Source: an uncultured Collinsella sp.
Lineage (GTDB): Bacteria; Actinomycetota; Coriobacteriia; Coriobacteriales; Coriobacteriaceae
NCBI GenBank assembly: GCA_900543505.1
Contig: UQSB01000002.1
Location: forward strand, 1-64,000
Length of the DNA: 64,000 bases
Reading direction: 5' to 3'
Shown here: in pieces, positions 42,631 through 51,916 of the stretch
Layout of the letters: each line of letters begins with the position of its first letter
Position numbering within the stretch: position 1 is the stretch's first letter
Translations under genes and position numbers: made by a program
The notes under the pieces: generated by a model
Databases searched by the model: none
What the model saw: only the letters and a program-made list of their open reading frames with translations
What the model was told of the DNA's origin: nothing

Positions 42631-43998
42631 ATGATCATCATCAAAAACGGCGCACTCGTGACGCCCCAGGGGCTTCGCCGCGCCGATCTTGCCATGGATG
42701 GCGATAAGATCGTGCGGATTGCCGCGGCGATTGAGCCGGCCGAGGGCGATACCGTCGAGGATGCTGCGGGCTGCTGGGTGTTCCCGGGCTTTATCGATGG
42801 GCACACGCACATGCAGTGCTGGACCGGCATGGATTGGACAGCCGATAGCTTTGAGACCGGCACGCGCGCGGCTGCCTGCGGCGGCACGACGACCATTGTG
42901 GACTACGCGACGGCCGATCGCGGCGTGACCATGCCCGATGCCTTGGTCGAGTGGCGTCATCGCGCCGACGGCACCTGCACCGCCAACTATGCCTTCCATA
43001 TGGCGCTTGCCGAGTGGAATGAGCGCAACCGCGCCGATCTTTCGGCCATGCGCGAGGCGGGCGTGTCGTCGTTTAAGACCTACTTTGCCTACGACCATCT
43101 GCGCCTGGACGATGCCGAGACGCTCGAGGTGCTGGAGGAGCTCAAGCGCGTGGGCGGTATCCTGTGCGTGCATTGCGAGAACGGCACGTTGGTCAACGCG
43201 CTGCAGAAGCGCGTGTTTGAGCAGGGTATCCACGGGCCCGAGGGCCATGCGCTCAGCCGTCCGGACGTGTGTGAGGCCGAGGCCGTGAGCCGCCTGCTGT
43301 ATCTGGCGCACTTGGCCGGGGACGCTCCGGTCAACGTGGTGCACCTTTCGACCAAGCTGGGGCTCGAGGCCATTCGCGCTGCCAAAGCGCGCGGGCAGAA
43401 GAACATCTATGTCGAGACATGCCCTCAGTATCTGATGCTCGACGACACCTGCTATCTGGAGCAGGGCGAGGACGGCTTTGCGGGCGCCAAGTACGTGATG
43501 AGCCCGCCGCTGCGCCATGCCGGTGACCGTGCCGCGCTGCGCGAGGCGCTTGTGGCTGGCGAGATCGATACTATTGCCACCGACCACTGCAGCTTTAATC
43601 TGCACGGGCAAAAGGACCGAGGACGCGATGATTTCCGCGCGATTCCCAACGGCGGGCCCGGCGTGGAGCATCGTCCCGTTGCGATTGCCACGAGCTTTGA
43701 GGGACAGCTGGGTCCCGAGGATCTGTGCCGCTTGATGAGCGAGAACCCGGCGCGCGTTTTTGGCATGTATCCGCGCAAGGGCTGTCTTGCCGAGGGCGCC
43801 GATGCCGACGTGTGCGTGTGGGATCCGTGCGCGCGTTGGACGATCAGCGCCGCGACGCAGCATCAGGCCGTGGACTACACGCCGCTCGAGGGCTTTGGGG
43901 CACATGGCCGCGCCAAGGCCGTGTTTGTGAACGGCGTGCTGGCGGCACGCGACGGCGAGCCCACCGGAGCCCAACCCGGCCGCTACGTGCCCCGCTAA
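42631..43998 (+). CDS. hyuA: Hydantoinase/dihydropyrimidinase HyuA
   Basis: This 455-residue cyclic amidohydrolase has metal ligands in FIDGHTHMQ near residues 55-63 and the carbamylated lysine in SFKTYFAY near 147-154, followed by CVHCENG, VVHLSTK and the Asp in TIATDHCSFN. Family members open hydantoin, dihydropyrimidine or allantoin-like rings. In the urate gene set it is the ring-opening enzyme. It is cytoplasmic. It converges on yqeC with a nested inverted repeat between them. Confidence 0.93.
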   Translation: MIIIKNGALVTPQGLRRADLAMDGDKIVRIAAAIEPAEGDTVEDAAGCWVFPGFIDGHTHMQCWTGMDWTADSFETGTRAAACGGTTTIVDYATADRGVTMPDALVEWRHRADGTCTANYAFHMALAEWNERNRADLSAMREAGVSSFKTYFAYDHLRLDDAETLEVLEELKRVGGILCVHCENGTLVNALQKRVFEQGIHGPEGHALSRPDVCEAEAVSRLLYLAHLAGDAPVNVVHLSTKLGLEAIRAAKARGQKNIYVETCPQYLMLDDTCYLEQGEDGFAGAKYVMSPPLRHAGDRAALREALVAGEIDTIATDHCSFNLHGQKDRGRDDFRAIPNGGPGVEHRPVAIATSFEGQLGPEDLCRLMSENPARVFGMYPRKGCLAEGADADVCVWDPCARWTISAATQHQAVDYTPLEGFGAHGRAKAVFVNGVLAARDGEPTGAQPGRYVPR

Positions 43999-44011
43999 CA
44001 GGAAGACCGCC

Positions 44012-44084
44012 GGGGTAGCTAATTTGGGAGATGATTTTTCGGGACGGGGTAGCAAAAAGAGCCCCGTCCCAAATTTGCTACCCC
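44012..44084. terminator. Nested inverted repeats between convergent hyuA and yqeC
   Basis: An outer 18-bp pair (44012-44029 with 44067-44084, one mismatch) overlaps an inner 9-bp pair GGGACGGGG/CCCCGTCCC (44041-44049 with 44062-44070). The two stems share bases 44067-44070 and so compete. It probably acts as a bidirectional terminator. Confidence 0.6.
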
Positions 44085-44815
44085 TGGAGGCTGGTGGCGA
44101 TGAGGGGGCGGTTGAGGGCTGCCTCGAAGCGATCTGCCATTGTTGGGTCGGCAAGCGTGTCGGCTTGGTTGAGCATGACGCGTGCGGTGCTGAGTCCCAG
44201 CGCCTGCATCTCGGCATTGAGCACCTGGGCGACGCGCTCGGGCGTGGCGATGTCGGTAGGCTCGCAGCCGCAGCGCTCGCAGAAGAGCTCGGGGCGGTGG
44301 ACAACCTCGGCGACGGGCCTGCCCAGCCCCGAGGCGCCGACGACCCAGACAACGTTTGCCGTGGCGGCGGGAATTACCGGCTCCCAGGCGGCATGCGCCT
44401 TGAGCGGGAGTCGCTTGCTGCCATCTGCCTCGGCCAACACATAGTCAAAGCGCTGCGCCAGCTGGTCGATCGGCTCAGCGGGGGCGGAGAGCTTGCCTGT
44501 CTCCGGGTCCAAAACACCCGCCTGGCAGATGCTTCCGCGGACAAGTTCCGCGCATGCCTCGCAGGTGCAGCCGGGAACATGCGGGGTCCCCGGCTTCCAA
44601 GGCGCGGCGTCCAGGCGACGGCTCGACCCGTCCCATGGCACGCCGGCGACGGGAAACATGTGCGTGGTGGTGCAGAGGAGCACGCGCCCGCCGCCGCGCA
44701 TGAGCTCGAGACCCAGCATCTTCAGCAACGTCGACTTGCCGCCGCTGCCGATAATCGCGGTAATGCCCGGCTCGATCTTGAGCGCGGAGGCAAGGTTTCC
44801 GCTCGTCGTTTCCAT
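44078..44815 (-). CDS. yqeC: Selenium-dependent hydroxylase accessory protein YqeC
   Basis: This 245-residue protein has a P-loop-like start (ITAIIGSGGKSTLLKMLG near residues 19-36), RVLLCTTTHMFPV, and LAEADGSKRLPLKAH, all typical of YqeC. YqeC is a marker of the selenium-dependent molybdenum hydroxylase gene set and is thought to help insert labile selenium or mature the cofactor. Several cysteines (CTCEAC and later CERCGC) could bind metal. It is divergent from yqeB across a short AT-rich region (44816-44917). Confidence 0.9.
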   Translation of the reverse strand: METTSGNLASALKIEPGITAIIGSGGKSTLLKMLGLELMRGGGRVLLCTTTHMFPVAGVPWDGSSRRLDAAPWKPGTPHVPGCTCEACAELVRGSICQAGVLDPETGKLSAPAEPIDQLAQRFDYVLAEADGSKRLPLKAHAAWEPVIPAATANVVWVVGASGLGRPVAEVVHRPELFCERCGCEPTDIATPERVAQVLNAEMQALGLSTARVMLNQADTLADPTMADRFEAALNRPLIATSLQG

Positions 44816-44917
44816 CTGTTCACCGCCGTATAATACTGTGATAATAAATAATCATCAGAGTAGCGGCCGAACCGCTTTTGCTCTGCTCAAACCGTAGCAC
44901 AGGGAGGTGCCCCGGGA
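44816..44917. promoter_or_regulatory. Divergent promoter region yqeC/yqeB
   Basis: The 102-nt AT-rich gap contains TATAAT near 44834 and, on the other strand, TATTAT in the same segment. No clear -35 was found for either direction. Confidence 0.4.
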
Positions 44918-45712
44918 ATGCTCGTTTATGTTCGCGGCGCCGGCGATATCGCCACGGGCGTCGCCGCTCGCTTGGTGCGCGCCGGCGTTTCGGTCGTTAT
45001 GGCCGATATCGCGGTTCCCACGTGCATCCGCCGCACAATCTGTTTTTGCGAGGCCATTCGCCTGGGCGAGGTCGAGGTCGAAGGCATTCGCGCTCGCTTG
45101 GCACGGACGCCGGCTGAGGCGCTTGAGATTACCGAGGCTGGAGACGTCGCCGTTGTGGTGGACCCTCAGGCCAAGATGCTCGATGAGCTTAAACCCGCGG
45201 CTGTGGTCGACGCGATTTTGGCTAAGCGCAACTTGGGCACCACGCGCGACATGGCGCCTGCCGTCATCGCTGTGGGGCCGGGCTTTACCGCGCCGGTTGA
45301 CTGCGACGCCGTGGTCGAGACCATGCGCGGACATTTTCTCGGCCGTGTCATTACCCAAGGTTCGCCCCAGCCCAACACGGGCGTGCCGGGCATTATCGCC
45401 GGCTATGGCAAGGAACGTGTTATCCACAGCCCCGCCGCCGGCGTGTTTAGGTCCGACCGCACCATCGGCGACATCGTGAGTGCCGGCGATGTGATCGGGT
45501 ATGCGGGTGATACTCCCATGGTCACGCAGATTGACGGCTGCTTGCGCGGGCTTTTGGCGAACGGCGTGCAGGTGACTGAGGGCTTTAAATGCGCCGATGT
45601 CGATCCGCGCGGCGATGCCAGCTATATCAACTACATTTCGGACAAGGCGACGTCGGTCGGCGGCGGTGTGCTCGAGGCGCTCGCTATGCTCACCGGTGTC
45701 TTTAGAGGATAG
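44918..45712 (+). CDS. yqeB: Selenium-dependent molybdenum hydroxylase system protein YqeB
   Basis: This 264-residue protein matches the YqeB family: VYVRGAGDIATGVAARLVRAG at residues 3-22 (dinucleotide-binding-like), CIRRTICFCEAI, VGPGFTAPVDCD and the C-terminal half ending SVGGGVLEALAMLTG. YqeB occurs with YqeC in genomes with selenium-labile molybdenum hydroxylases; it probably acts in cofactor selenation. XdhC follows 9 nt later as a separate gene. AGGGAGGTG lies before the ATG. Confidence 0.9.
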   Translation: MLVYVRGAGDIATGVAARLVRAGVSVVMADIAVPTCIRRTICFCEAIRLGEVEVEGIRARLARTPAEALEITEAGDVAVVVDPQAKMLDELKPAAVVDAILAKRNLGTTRDMAPAVIAVGPGFTAPVDCDAVVETMRGHFLGRVITQGSPQPNTGVPGIIAGYGKERVIHSPAAGVFRSDRTIGDIVSAGDVIGYAGDTPMVTQIDGCLRGLLANGVQVTEGFKCADVDPRGDASYINYISDKATSVGGGVLEALAMLTGVFRG

Positions 45713-45721
45713 AAGGCGGCA

Positions 45722-46765
45722 ATGGAAAAGCTCGATGTTGTGAATGCGGCGCTTGCCGCCTTGCGTGCTGGTGAGACGTGCGAACTGGTGGTAGTGGCCG
45801 GCACGGCAGGGTCGTCACCGCGCGGCGTGGGCGCCTGGATGGCCGTCTTTGCCGATGGCAGCCAGGCGGGCACTATCGGCGGTGGCAAGATTGAACTCTT
45901 TGCGCTGGATGAGGCGCGCGAGCTCCTGAGCGCGGGACAGTCGCGTCTGGTCCGCTACACTATGGGCGGCGAGAACTCCGATACCGGCATGATCTGCGGC
46001 GGAGCCATCTGCTTGTGCTACCTGCATCTGGATGCGACCCAGGTACCGTTGTTCCAGGAAATTGCCGACGTCTTGGCCTATCGGCGCATCGGCGACTTCG
46101 TCATCGACTTTGAGCCGTTTGTCGCGAGCGCGCTCGAGGGCGATGTGGCCGAGTACCATGGCGAGGAATCGCGCCGTACCATTGCGGGCTGCCCCGGGCT
46201 TTCGCTGGTGGAGGAGGGGAGTAAGGTCAGCTACACCAACGCGGCCTCCGAGATTCCCGTGGCGCACGTCGAGACGCTCTGCCCCGAGGGCCTGACTTAT
46301 ATCTTTGGCTGCGGCCACGTGGGCGCTGCGACGGCGCGGGTGCTCACGGCGGCGGGTTTTGCCGTCGTGGCCTGCGACGACCGCCCCGGCACGCTGACCC
46401 CCGAATGGGTGCCCGGTGTCTACGACCGTCGTCTGGTCGACTACAAGAACCTGAGCGAGCAGTGCCCAATCGGCCCGCGCGACCTGGTGGTCGTTGCCAC
46501 AGCAGGCCACAAGTCCGATATCGACGTGGTGATTCAGGCCATGCGCGCCAAACCCGCCTATCTGGGCTGTCTGGGTTCGCGCCGCAAGACGGCCTTTGTG
46601 CGCGCCCGCCTGGAGCAGGAGGGCTTTACGCAGGACCAGATCGACGGGCTGCACCTGCCGATCGGCGTTGCCATCGAGGCCGAGGATCCCGAGGAGATTG
46701 CCATCTCCATCGCTGCCGAGATGATCCACCTGCGCCGCACCAAGCTCGTCCCCCGCAAGCGCTAG
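45722..46765 (+). CDS. XdhC family molybdenum hydroxylase maturation factor
   Basis: XdhC-like proteins bind the molybdenum cofactor, assist its sulfuration (here perhaps selenation) and insert it into the hydroxylase. This 347-residue member has the N-terminal XdhC_CoxI motif (VVVAGTAGSSPRGVGAWMAV near residues 24-43, then GTIGGGKIE) and a C-terminal Rossmann domain (YIFGCGHVGAATARVL near 196-211, then CDDRP). The C-terminus has YLGCLGSRRKTAFVR. It ends the cluster on the plus strand; a long hairpin follows. Confidence 0.92.
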   Translation: MEKLDVVNAALAALRAGETCELVVVAGTAGSSPRGVGAWMAVFADGSQAGTIGGGKIELFALDEARELLSAGQSRLVRYTMGGENSDTGMICGGAICLCYLHLDATQVPLFQEIADVLAYRRIGDFVIDFEPFVASALEGDVAEYHGEESRRTIAGCPGLSLVEEGSKVSYTNAASEIPVAHVETLCPEGLTYIFGCGHVGAATARVLTAAGFAVVACDDRPGTLTPEWVPGVYDRRLVDYKNLSEQCPIGPRDLVVVATAGHKSDIDVVIQAMRAKPAYLGCLGSRRKTAFVRARLEQEGFTQDQIDGLHLPIGVAIEAEDPEEIAISIAAEMIHLRRTKLVPRKR

Positions 46766-46786
46766 TCGCATCCCCATCAATAAGAT

Positions 46787-46845
46787 GCGGTGAAATACGG
46801 ACTGTTTAAGCCGGTTAAGCCGTCAAACAGTCCCTATTTCACCGC
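46787..46845. terminator. 21-bp hairpin after XdhC, at the right end of the interruption
   Basis: 46787-46807 pairs with 46825-46845 with a single mismatch; the loop is 17 nt. There is no real T-run. A second perfect hairpin TTGATCCC/GGGATCAA lies at 46856-46874. Confidence 0.7.
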
Positions 46846-46864
46846 AACTGCCATTTTGATCCCC

Positions 46865-47086
46865 TAGGGATCAATATGTGCGGGGGAGTTGTGGAGTTGT
46901 GCAGGCAGACGAGGTTTTTCTGGAAATACGCTCCCGATGCGCGTATAGTACCGATTGTTTTGTCGGCTCCTGCTGCGTCGAGTCCAAACCGCGAAATGCC
47001 ATGAGCGGCGCGGATGCAGCCAGGAGGCACGAGGACAACCCATCGTGGCCACGCCCCGTGCTTAAAACCCCAAGAAGGAGTGAACA
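46865..47086 (+). promoter_or_regulatory. Upstream region of the second ribosomal block
   Basis: The region before rplE has no gene. At 46921-46950 TACGCTCCCGATGCGCGTATAGT resembles, with gaps, the elements at 422-447 and 2287-2312; TATAGT is the likely -10 and would give rplE its own transcript with a leader of about 130 nt. Confidence 0.4.
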
Positions 47087-47644
47087 ATGGCAGAAGAGAA
47101 GTATGTGCCGCGTCTGAAGACCAAGTACAACAACGAGGTCAAGCAGCAGCTTCAGGACAAGTTCCAGTACGAGAACGTCATGATGATCCCCAAGTTTGAG
47201 AAGATCGTCGTGAACATGGGTGTCGGCGAGGCCGCTACCGATTCCAAGGCCATCGACGGTGCCGTGCGCGACCTGCGCGCCATCACCGGCCAGCAGCCGA
47301 TGATCACCCGTGCCCGCAAGTCCATCGCTACCTTTCGCCTGCGCGCTGGTATGCCGATCGGCTGCAAGGTTACCCTGCGTGGCGACCGTATGTGGGAGTT
47401 CTTCGATCGTCTGACCTCCGTCGCGATCCCCCGTATCCGCGACTTCCGCGGCATCTCCGCCAAGAGCTTCGACGGCCGTGGTAACTTCTCCATGGGCGTT
47501 ACCGAGCAGCTCATCTTCCCCGAGATCGACTTCGACTCCGTCGATCACCAGCGTGGCATGGACATCACTTTCGTGACCACCGCCAACACCGATGAGGAGG
47601 CCAAGGCCCTTCTGGACGCCTTCGGTTTCCCGTTCAAGAAATAG
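47087..47644 (+). CDS. rplE: Large-subunit ribosomal protein L5
   Basis: L5 (185 residues) binds 5S rRNA and contacts the P-site tRNA. The start up to [14 protein letters not shown], the segment [16 protein letters not shown], and GITEQL-like [14 protein letters not shown] are typical. AAGGAGTG lies before the ATG. In nearly all bacteria it directly follows rplX; here it opens a second block about 40.7 kb away, with its own upstream region. Confidence 0.98.
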   Translation: MAEEKYVPRLKTKYNNEVKQQLQDKFQYENVMMIPKFEKIVVNMGVGEAATDSKAIDGAVRDLRAITGQQPMITRARKSIATFRLRAGMPIGCKVTLRGDRMWEFFDRLTSVAIPRIRDFRGISAKSFDGRGNFSMGVTEQLIFPEIDFDSVDHQRGMDITFVTTANTDEEAKALLDAFGFPFKK

Positions 47645-47723
47645 GTTCACCTGCCCTATAAGCGCCGTTCCCACAAGGGGGCGGCGCTTGGGGCGAACAA
47701 TACTCTATGTGAGGAGGATATAA

Positions 47724-47909
47724 GTGGCTAAGACATCGATGATCGTCAAGTGCAATCGCAAGCAGAAGTTCTCTACTCGTGAGTACACGCGCTGCCAGCG
47801 CTGCGGCCGTCCGCACTCTGTGTACCGCAAGTTCGGCCTGTGCCGTGTCTGCTTCCGCGAGCTTGCACTCAAGGGCGAGCTTCCCGGCGTTAAGAAGGCC
47901 AGCTGGTAA
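47724..47909 (+). CDS. rpsZ: Small-subunit ribosomal protein S14, zinc type
   Basis: This 61-residue S14 is the short form with two CxxC pairs ([20 protein letters not shown]), so it binds zinc and belongs to the C+ type. It helps assemble the 30S head. GAGGAGG lies before the start. A GC-rich hairpin lies in the 79-nt gap after rplE. Confidence 0.97.
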   Translation: MAKTSMIVKCNRKQKFSTREYTRCQRCGRPHSVYRKFGLCRVCFRELALKGELPGVKKASW

Positions 47910-48028
47910 GTCACTACCAGCGTTTCAAGCATCAGTTTGGAACAGGGAAAACGCGCTAAAAAGGCTTTGCCGTTAAGGGCGGCGAAGAACCAAGAGCACG
48001 TGTTCATCAAGAACGAAGGAGAATCTGT

Positions 48029-48427
48029 ATGAACCTTACAGACCCGATCGCAGATATGCTTACGCGCATCCGTAACGCTAACTCTGTGAACAAGGCCACG
48101 GTCTCCATGCCGAGCAGCAAGAAGCTCGTCGAGATCGCTCGTGTTCTGCACGAGGAGGGCTACATCGAGGGCTACGATGTCGAGGACACCGTTCCCCAGA
48201 AGACTCTGCACATCACGCTTAAGTATGGTCCCAAGAAGGCTAAGGTCATCAACGGCATCCGCCGCATTTCCAAGCCGGGCCTGCGTAAGTACACCGGCGT
48301 TGCCGACATGCCCCGCGTCCGCGGCGGCCTTGGTACCGCCATTATTTCCACCAGCCATGGCGTCATGACCGACCGCGATGCTCGCAAGCACAACGTCGGC
48401 GGCGAGATCATCGCTTACGTCTGGTAA
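48029..48427 (+). CDS. rpsH: Small-subunit ribosomal protein S8
   Basis: S8 (132 residues) binds the central domain of 16S rRNA and in E. coli represses the spc operon. The start [14 protein letters not shown] and the C-terminal [22 protein letters not shown] are diagnostic. The 119-nt gap after rpsZ has no gene. Confidence 0.98.
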   Translation: MNLTDPIADMLTRIRNANSVNKATVSMPSSKKLVEIARVLHEEGYIEGYDVEDTVPQKTLHITLKYGPKKAKVINGIRRISKPGLRKYTGVADMPRVRGGLGTAIISTSHGVMTDRDARKHNVGGEIIAYVW

Positions 48428-48460
48428 TTCGCTCGGTAGGTAGAAGGAAAGGAGATCACC

Positions 48461-48997
48461 GTGTCTCGTATCGGTAATAAGCCTGTCCAGATTCCCGCCG
48501 GAGTCGAAGTGGCAGTCAACGGCAACAACGTTGTCGTCAAGGGCCCCAAGGGCCAGCTCGAGCTCGATGTCTTTGAGAAGCTCGCTATCAACGTCGAGGA
48601 CAACGTCCTCACCGTTTCCCGTCCCGACGACGAGCGTGAGACCCGTGCCCGCCACGGCCTCACCCGCGCCCTCATCCACAACATGGTTGTCGGCGTTTCC
48701 GAGGGCTTCGAGAAGAAGCTCGAGCTCGCCGGCGTCGGTTACCGCGTGCAGCAGAAGGGCAAGAACCTCGAGTTCTCCCTGGGCTTCTCGCACCCCGTGA
48801 TCGTCGAGGCTCCCGAGGGCATCACCTTCGAGGTTCCCGACAACACCCACGTGAACGTCAAGGGTATCAACAAGCAGCAGGTCGGTCAGATCGCCGCTGA
48901 GATCCGCGGCCATCGTCCTCCCGAGCCTTACAAGGGCAAGGGTATCCACTACGTTGGCGAGCACATCCGCCGCAAGCTGGGTAAGGCCGCCAAGTAG
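48461..48997 (+). CDS. rplF: Large-subunit ribosomal protein L6
   Basis: L6 (178 residues) lies near the sarcin-ricin loop. It starts with GTG behind [23 protein letters not shown] at the start, [20 protein letters not shown] and the C-terminal [13 protein letters not shown] motif are all present. A short hairpin (49023-49044, CCAGCACC/GGTGCTGG) with a short T-run separates it from rplR and may modulate read-through. Confidence 0.98.
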   Translation: MSRIGNKPVQIPAGVEVAVNGNNVVVKGPKGQLELDVFEKLAINVEDNVLTVSRPDDERETRARHGLTRALIHNMVVGVSEGFEKKLELAGVGYRVQQKGKNLEFSLGFSHPVIVEAPEGITFEVPDNTHVNVKGINKQQVGQIAAEIRGHRPPEPYKGKGIHYVGEHIRRKLGKAAK

Positions 48998-49072
48998 TCG
49001 TAACCGACTCACTCGCATAAGACCAGCACCCCGTCAGGTGCTGGCAAGATCAACCTTTTTAGGAGTTTACGT

Positions 49073-49441
49073 ATGAACAAGCATAAGGCGAAGCTGGAAG
49101 GCCTCAAGCGTCGTCAGCGTCGTGTTCGCGGCAAGGTCTCGGGTACCTCCGAGCGTCCGCGTCTTCGCGTGACCCGTACTAACGCCAACATCTATGCCCA
49201 GATCATCGACGACAGCAAGGGCTCTAGCCTGACGCTCGTCTCTGCCTCGACCCTCGAGGCCGAGTTCAAGGGCACCCACACCTCGAACAAGGAGGCTGCG
49301 GAGAAGGTCGGTCAGCTCGTTGGCAAGCGCGCCATCGAGGCCGGCATCACCAAGGTCGCCTTCGATCGCGGTGGCCGTATCTACCATGGCCGCGTCAAGG
49401 CCCTCGCCGACGGTGCTCGTGCCGCCGGTCTCGAGTTCTAG
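49073..49441 (+). CDS. rplR: Large-subunit ribosomal protein L18
   Basis: L18 (122 residues) binds 5S rRNA together with L5. [18 protein letters not shown] and the C-terminal [20 protein letters not shown] are characteristic. Its stop is immediately followed by GGAGGT, the ribosome site of rpsE. Confidence 0.98.
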   Translation: MNKHKAKLEGLKRRQRRVRGKVSGTSERPRLRVTRTNANIYAQIIDDSKGSSLTLVSASTLEAEFKGTHTSNKEAAEKVGQLVGKRAIEAGITKVAFDRGGRIYHGRVKALADGARAAGLEF

Positions 49442-49455
49442 GAGGTATGTAGCAC

Positions 49456-49980
49456 ATGGCTCGTAATCAGAAGCAGCAGCGCGAGGCCTCCGAGTTCGAG
49501 GAGCGCGTCGTTTACATCAACCGCGTGTCGAAGACCGTCAAGGGTGGTCGTCGCATGAGCCTCGTCGCTCTCGTCGTCGTTGGCGACGGCAAGGGTAACG
49601 TCGGCGTTGGCATGGGCAAGTCCGCTGAGGTGCCCCTGGCCATCTCCAAGGCGTCTCTCGATGCCAAGAAGAACATGTTCCACGTGCCGGTGACCGAGCA
49701 GGGCACCATCCCGCACGAGGTTCTCGGCCACTTTGGTGCCGGCCGCATCATCATCAAGCCCGCTGTCGAGGGTACCGGCGTTATCGCCGGCGGCGCTGTG
49801 CGTCCCCTCTTCGAGCTTGCTGGCATCAAGAACGTCCTGTCCAAGTCCCTCGGTACCGACAACGGCCTCAACATCATCAAGGCTGCCGTCGAGGGCCTCA
49901 AGGAGCTCTCCAGCCCTGAGGACGTCGCGGCTCGCCGTGGCCTGACGGTCTCCGAGATGTTCGTCGGTAAGGAGAACTAA
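49456..49980 (+). CDS. rpsE: Small-subunit ribosomal protein S5
   Basis: S5 (174 residues) affects translational accuracy. The S5 N-terminal motif [24 protein letters not shown] stretch ([15 protein letters not shown]) and [17 protein letters not shown] are clear, with the C-terminal domain from [17 protein letters not shown]. Two nt separate it from rpmD. Confidence 0.98.
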   Translation: MARNQKQQREASEFEERVVYINRVSKTVKGGRRMSLVALVVVGDGKGNVGVGMGKSAEVPLAISKASLDAKKNMFHVPVTEQGTIPHEVLGHFGAGRIIIKPAVEGTGVIAGGAVRPLFELAGIKNVLSKSLGTDNGLNIIKAAVEGLKELSSPEDVAARRGLTVSEMFVGKEN

Positions 49981-49982
49981 GC

Positions 49983-50165
49983 ATGGCTGACACCATCAAG
50001 ATCAAGCAGGTCCGCAGCACCAACGGTTGCAAGCAGGACCAGGTCCGTACTGTCCGTGCCCTCGGTCTCCACAGGATCCGCGAGGTTCGCGAGATTGCTG
50101 ACAACGAGTCCGTCCGCGGCATGATCTTCAAGGTCAAGCACCTTGTCGAGATTGTAGAGGAGTAG
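49983..50165 (+). CDS. rpmD: Large-subunit ribosomal protein L30
   Basis: L30 (60 residues) has the typical IKIKQVRSTNGCKQDQVRTV start and the GLHRIREVREI core. It lies between rpsE and rplO with gaps of 2 and 3 nt. Confidence 0.96.
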   Translation: MADTIKIKQVRSTNGCKQDQVRTVRALGLHRIREVREIADNESVRGMIFKVKHLVEIVEE

Positions 50166-50168
50166 CAA

Positions 50169-50618
50169 ATGCAGCTTCACGATCTTACTCCCGCGCCCGG
50201 TTCCACCAAGAACCGCAAGCGCGTCGGCCGTGGCAATTCTTCGGGTCACGGCACCACTTCTGGCCGCGGCCAGAAGGGCCAGGGTTCCCGCTCTGGCGGC
50301 ACCAAGGGTGCCGGCTTCGAGGGTGGCCAGACTCCGCTGGCTATGCGCCTGCCCAAGCTTCCGGGCTTCCGCAACCCCCGTCGTATCGAGTACACCGCTG
50401 TTAACGTTGAGCGTCTCGAGCGTAAGTTCGAGGATGGCGCTGTGATCGACGGTGCCGCTCTTAAGGCCGCTCGCATCACCAAGAGCGAGTTCGAGCCCGT
50501 CAAGGTGCTCGGCAATGGTGAGCTCACCAAGAAGTTCACGGTCAAGGTCGACAAGGTAAGCGCTTCTGCGCAGGCCAAGATCGAGGCCGCCGGCGGAAAG
50601 GTCGAGCTGCCGTGCTAA
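50169..50618 (+). CDS. rplO: Large-subunit ribosomal protein L15
   Basis: L15 (149 residues) has the glycine-rich basic N-terminus ([20 protein letters not shown]) and the C-terminal fold ending [13 protein letters not shown]. It is a late-assembly 50S protein. It overlaps the secY start by 7 nt. Confidence 0.97.
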   Translation: MQLHDLTPAPGSTKNRKRVGRGNSSGHGTTSGRGQKGQGSRSGGTKGAGFEGGQTPLAMRLPKLPGFRNPRRIEYTAVNVERLERKFEDGAVIDGAALKAARITKSEFEPVKVLGNGELTKKFTVKVDKVSASAQAKIEAAGGKVELPC

Positions 50619-51898
50619 ATGGTCTTAAGAATGCTTTCCGCATCAAAGAATTGCGCGAAAAGATTCTTTTTACCATAGCTATGCTCGTCGTGTACCGCAT
50701 TGGTGCGCACGTTCCTGTGCCCGGCATTCCCTTCCAGGGGATGCTGGGCCTTTTCTCGACCGATAACAATTCGGTCGCCGCAGGTGCTATGGCCCTCCTG
50801 AATCTTTTCTCTGGCGGCGCGTTGAGCTATGTGTCGGTGTTTTCGCTGGGCATCATGCCTTACATCACCAGCTCGATCATCCTCCAGATGCTCCAGGCCG
50901 TCGTGCCTTCCCTGCATGAGCTTGCCCGCGAGGGCGAGGTCGGTCAGACCAAGATTACGCAGTATTCGCGTTACCTCACCCTGGCTCTGGCAATCCTCAA
51001 CTCCGTGGGTTACCTCTTCCTCTTTAAGAGCTTCGGCATCAGCTTTAATGGCGCCGGCGCTCCCGAGATCATCTTCGACCTCATGATCGTCGGTACGCTC
51101 ACCGCAGGCGCTATGCTGATCATGTGGATTGGTGAGCTCATCACCCAGCGCGGTATTGGCAATGGCATGTCGCTGATCATCTTTGCGAACATCATGGCCG
51201 GCCTTCCGCAGGCTATCTTCTCCAGCACCGAGGGTAATGCCGGTGGCATCATCACCATGGTGATCATCTGCGCCATCATCCTGCTGGTTATCCCGCTGAT
51301 TGTTTTCCTTGAGCGCGGCCAGCGCCGCATCCCGGTCTCCTATGCCAAGCGCGTCGTGGGCCGTCGCATGATGGGTGGCCAGACCACCTACCTGCCCATC
51401 AAGGTCAACACCGCGGGCGTCGTGCCGATCATCTTTGCCTCGGCGCTGCTGTACTTCCCGGCTCAGATTGCCGTGTTCTTCCCCGGCATCGGCTGGATTC
51501 AGGCAGTTGCCTCTGCGCTTTCGACCGGTTGGCTCAACTGGGTGCTTAACGTTGTCCTCATCGTGTTCTTCGCGTACTTCTACACCTCCATGGTGTTCAA
51601 CCCCGATGACACGGCCGACAACCTTAAGAAGCAGGGTGGCTTTATTCCGGGCGTCCGTCCGGGTAGGGCTACCGCGGCCTACATCAAGAACGCGCTCAAC
51701 AAGATCACGCTTCCCAGCGCTGTCTTTTTGGCGCTCATCGCCATCGTGCCTTCGATCATCTTCTCCTTCACGGGTAACCATCTGATCCAGGCATTTGGCG
51801 GCACGTCCATCCTCATCATGGTCGGCGTCGTGCTCGACACGGTCGATAAGCTCGAAGGCCAGATCAAGATGTATGATTACGATGGATTCTTTAAATAG
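50612..51898 (+). CDS. secY: Protein translocase subunit SecY
   Basis: SecY (428 residues) is the pore of the Sec translocon. Ten hydrophobic segments are visible; [12 protein letters not shown] in the first periplasmic loop, [20 protein letters not shown] (plug and TM2 region) and [15 protein letters not shown] in the C-terminal half are family hallmarks. The GTG start lies inside the end of rplO, with GGAAAGG upstream. It is the usual partner of adk and map downstream. Confidence 0.97.
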   Translation: MLNGLKNAFRIKELREKILFTIAMLVVYRIGAHVPVPGIPFQGMLGLFSTDNNSVAAGAMALLNLFSGGALSYVSVFSLGIMPYITSSIILQMLQAVVPSLHELAREGEVGQTKITQYSRYLTLALAILNSVGYLFLFKSFGISFNGAGAPEIIFDLMIVGTLTAGAMLIMWIGELITQRGIGNGMSLIIFANIMAGLPQAIFSSTEGNAGGIITMVIICAIILLVIPLIVFLERGQRRIPVSYAKRVVGRRMMGGQTTYLPIKVNTAGVVPIIFASALLYFPAQIAVFFPGIGWIQAVASALSTGWLNWVLNVVLIVFFAYFYTSMVFNPDDTADNLKKQGGFIPGVRPGRATAAYIKNALNKITLPSAVFLALIAIVPSIIFSFTGNHLIQAFGGTSILIMVGVVLDTVDKLEGQIKMYDYDGFFK

Positions 51899-51916
51899 GC
51901 TAGAGGAGGATTGCTC

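Noticed and set aside
40585..44352. 1255-residue minus-strand open frame across ygeW, mocA and hyuA
   Set aside because: Same reason: it is antisense to three convincing genes and without motifs or a ribosome site.
6415..47086. Interpretation of the interruption as a prophage or integrative element
   Set aside because: There are no integrase, phage structural or conjugation genes, and no attachment-site duplication was found at both ends.
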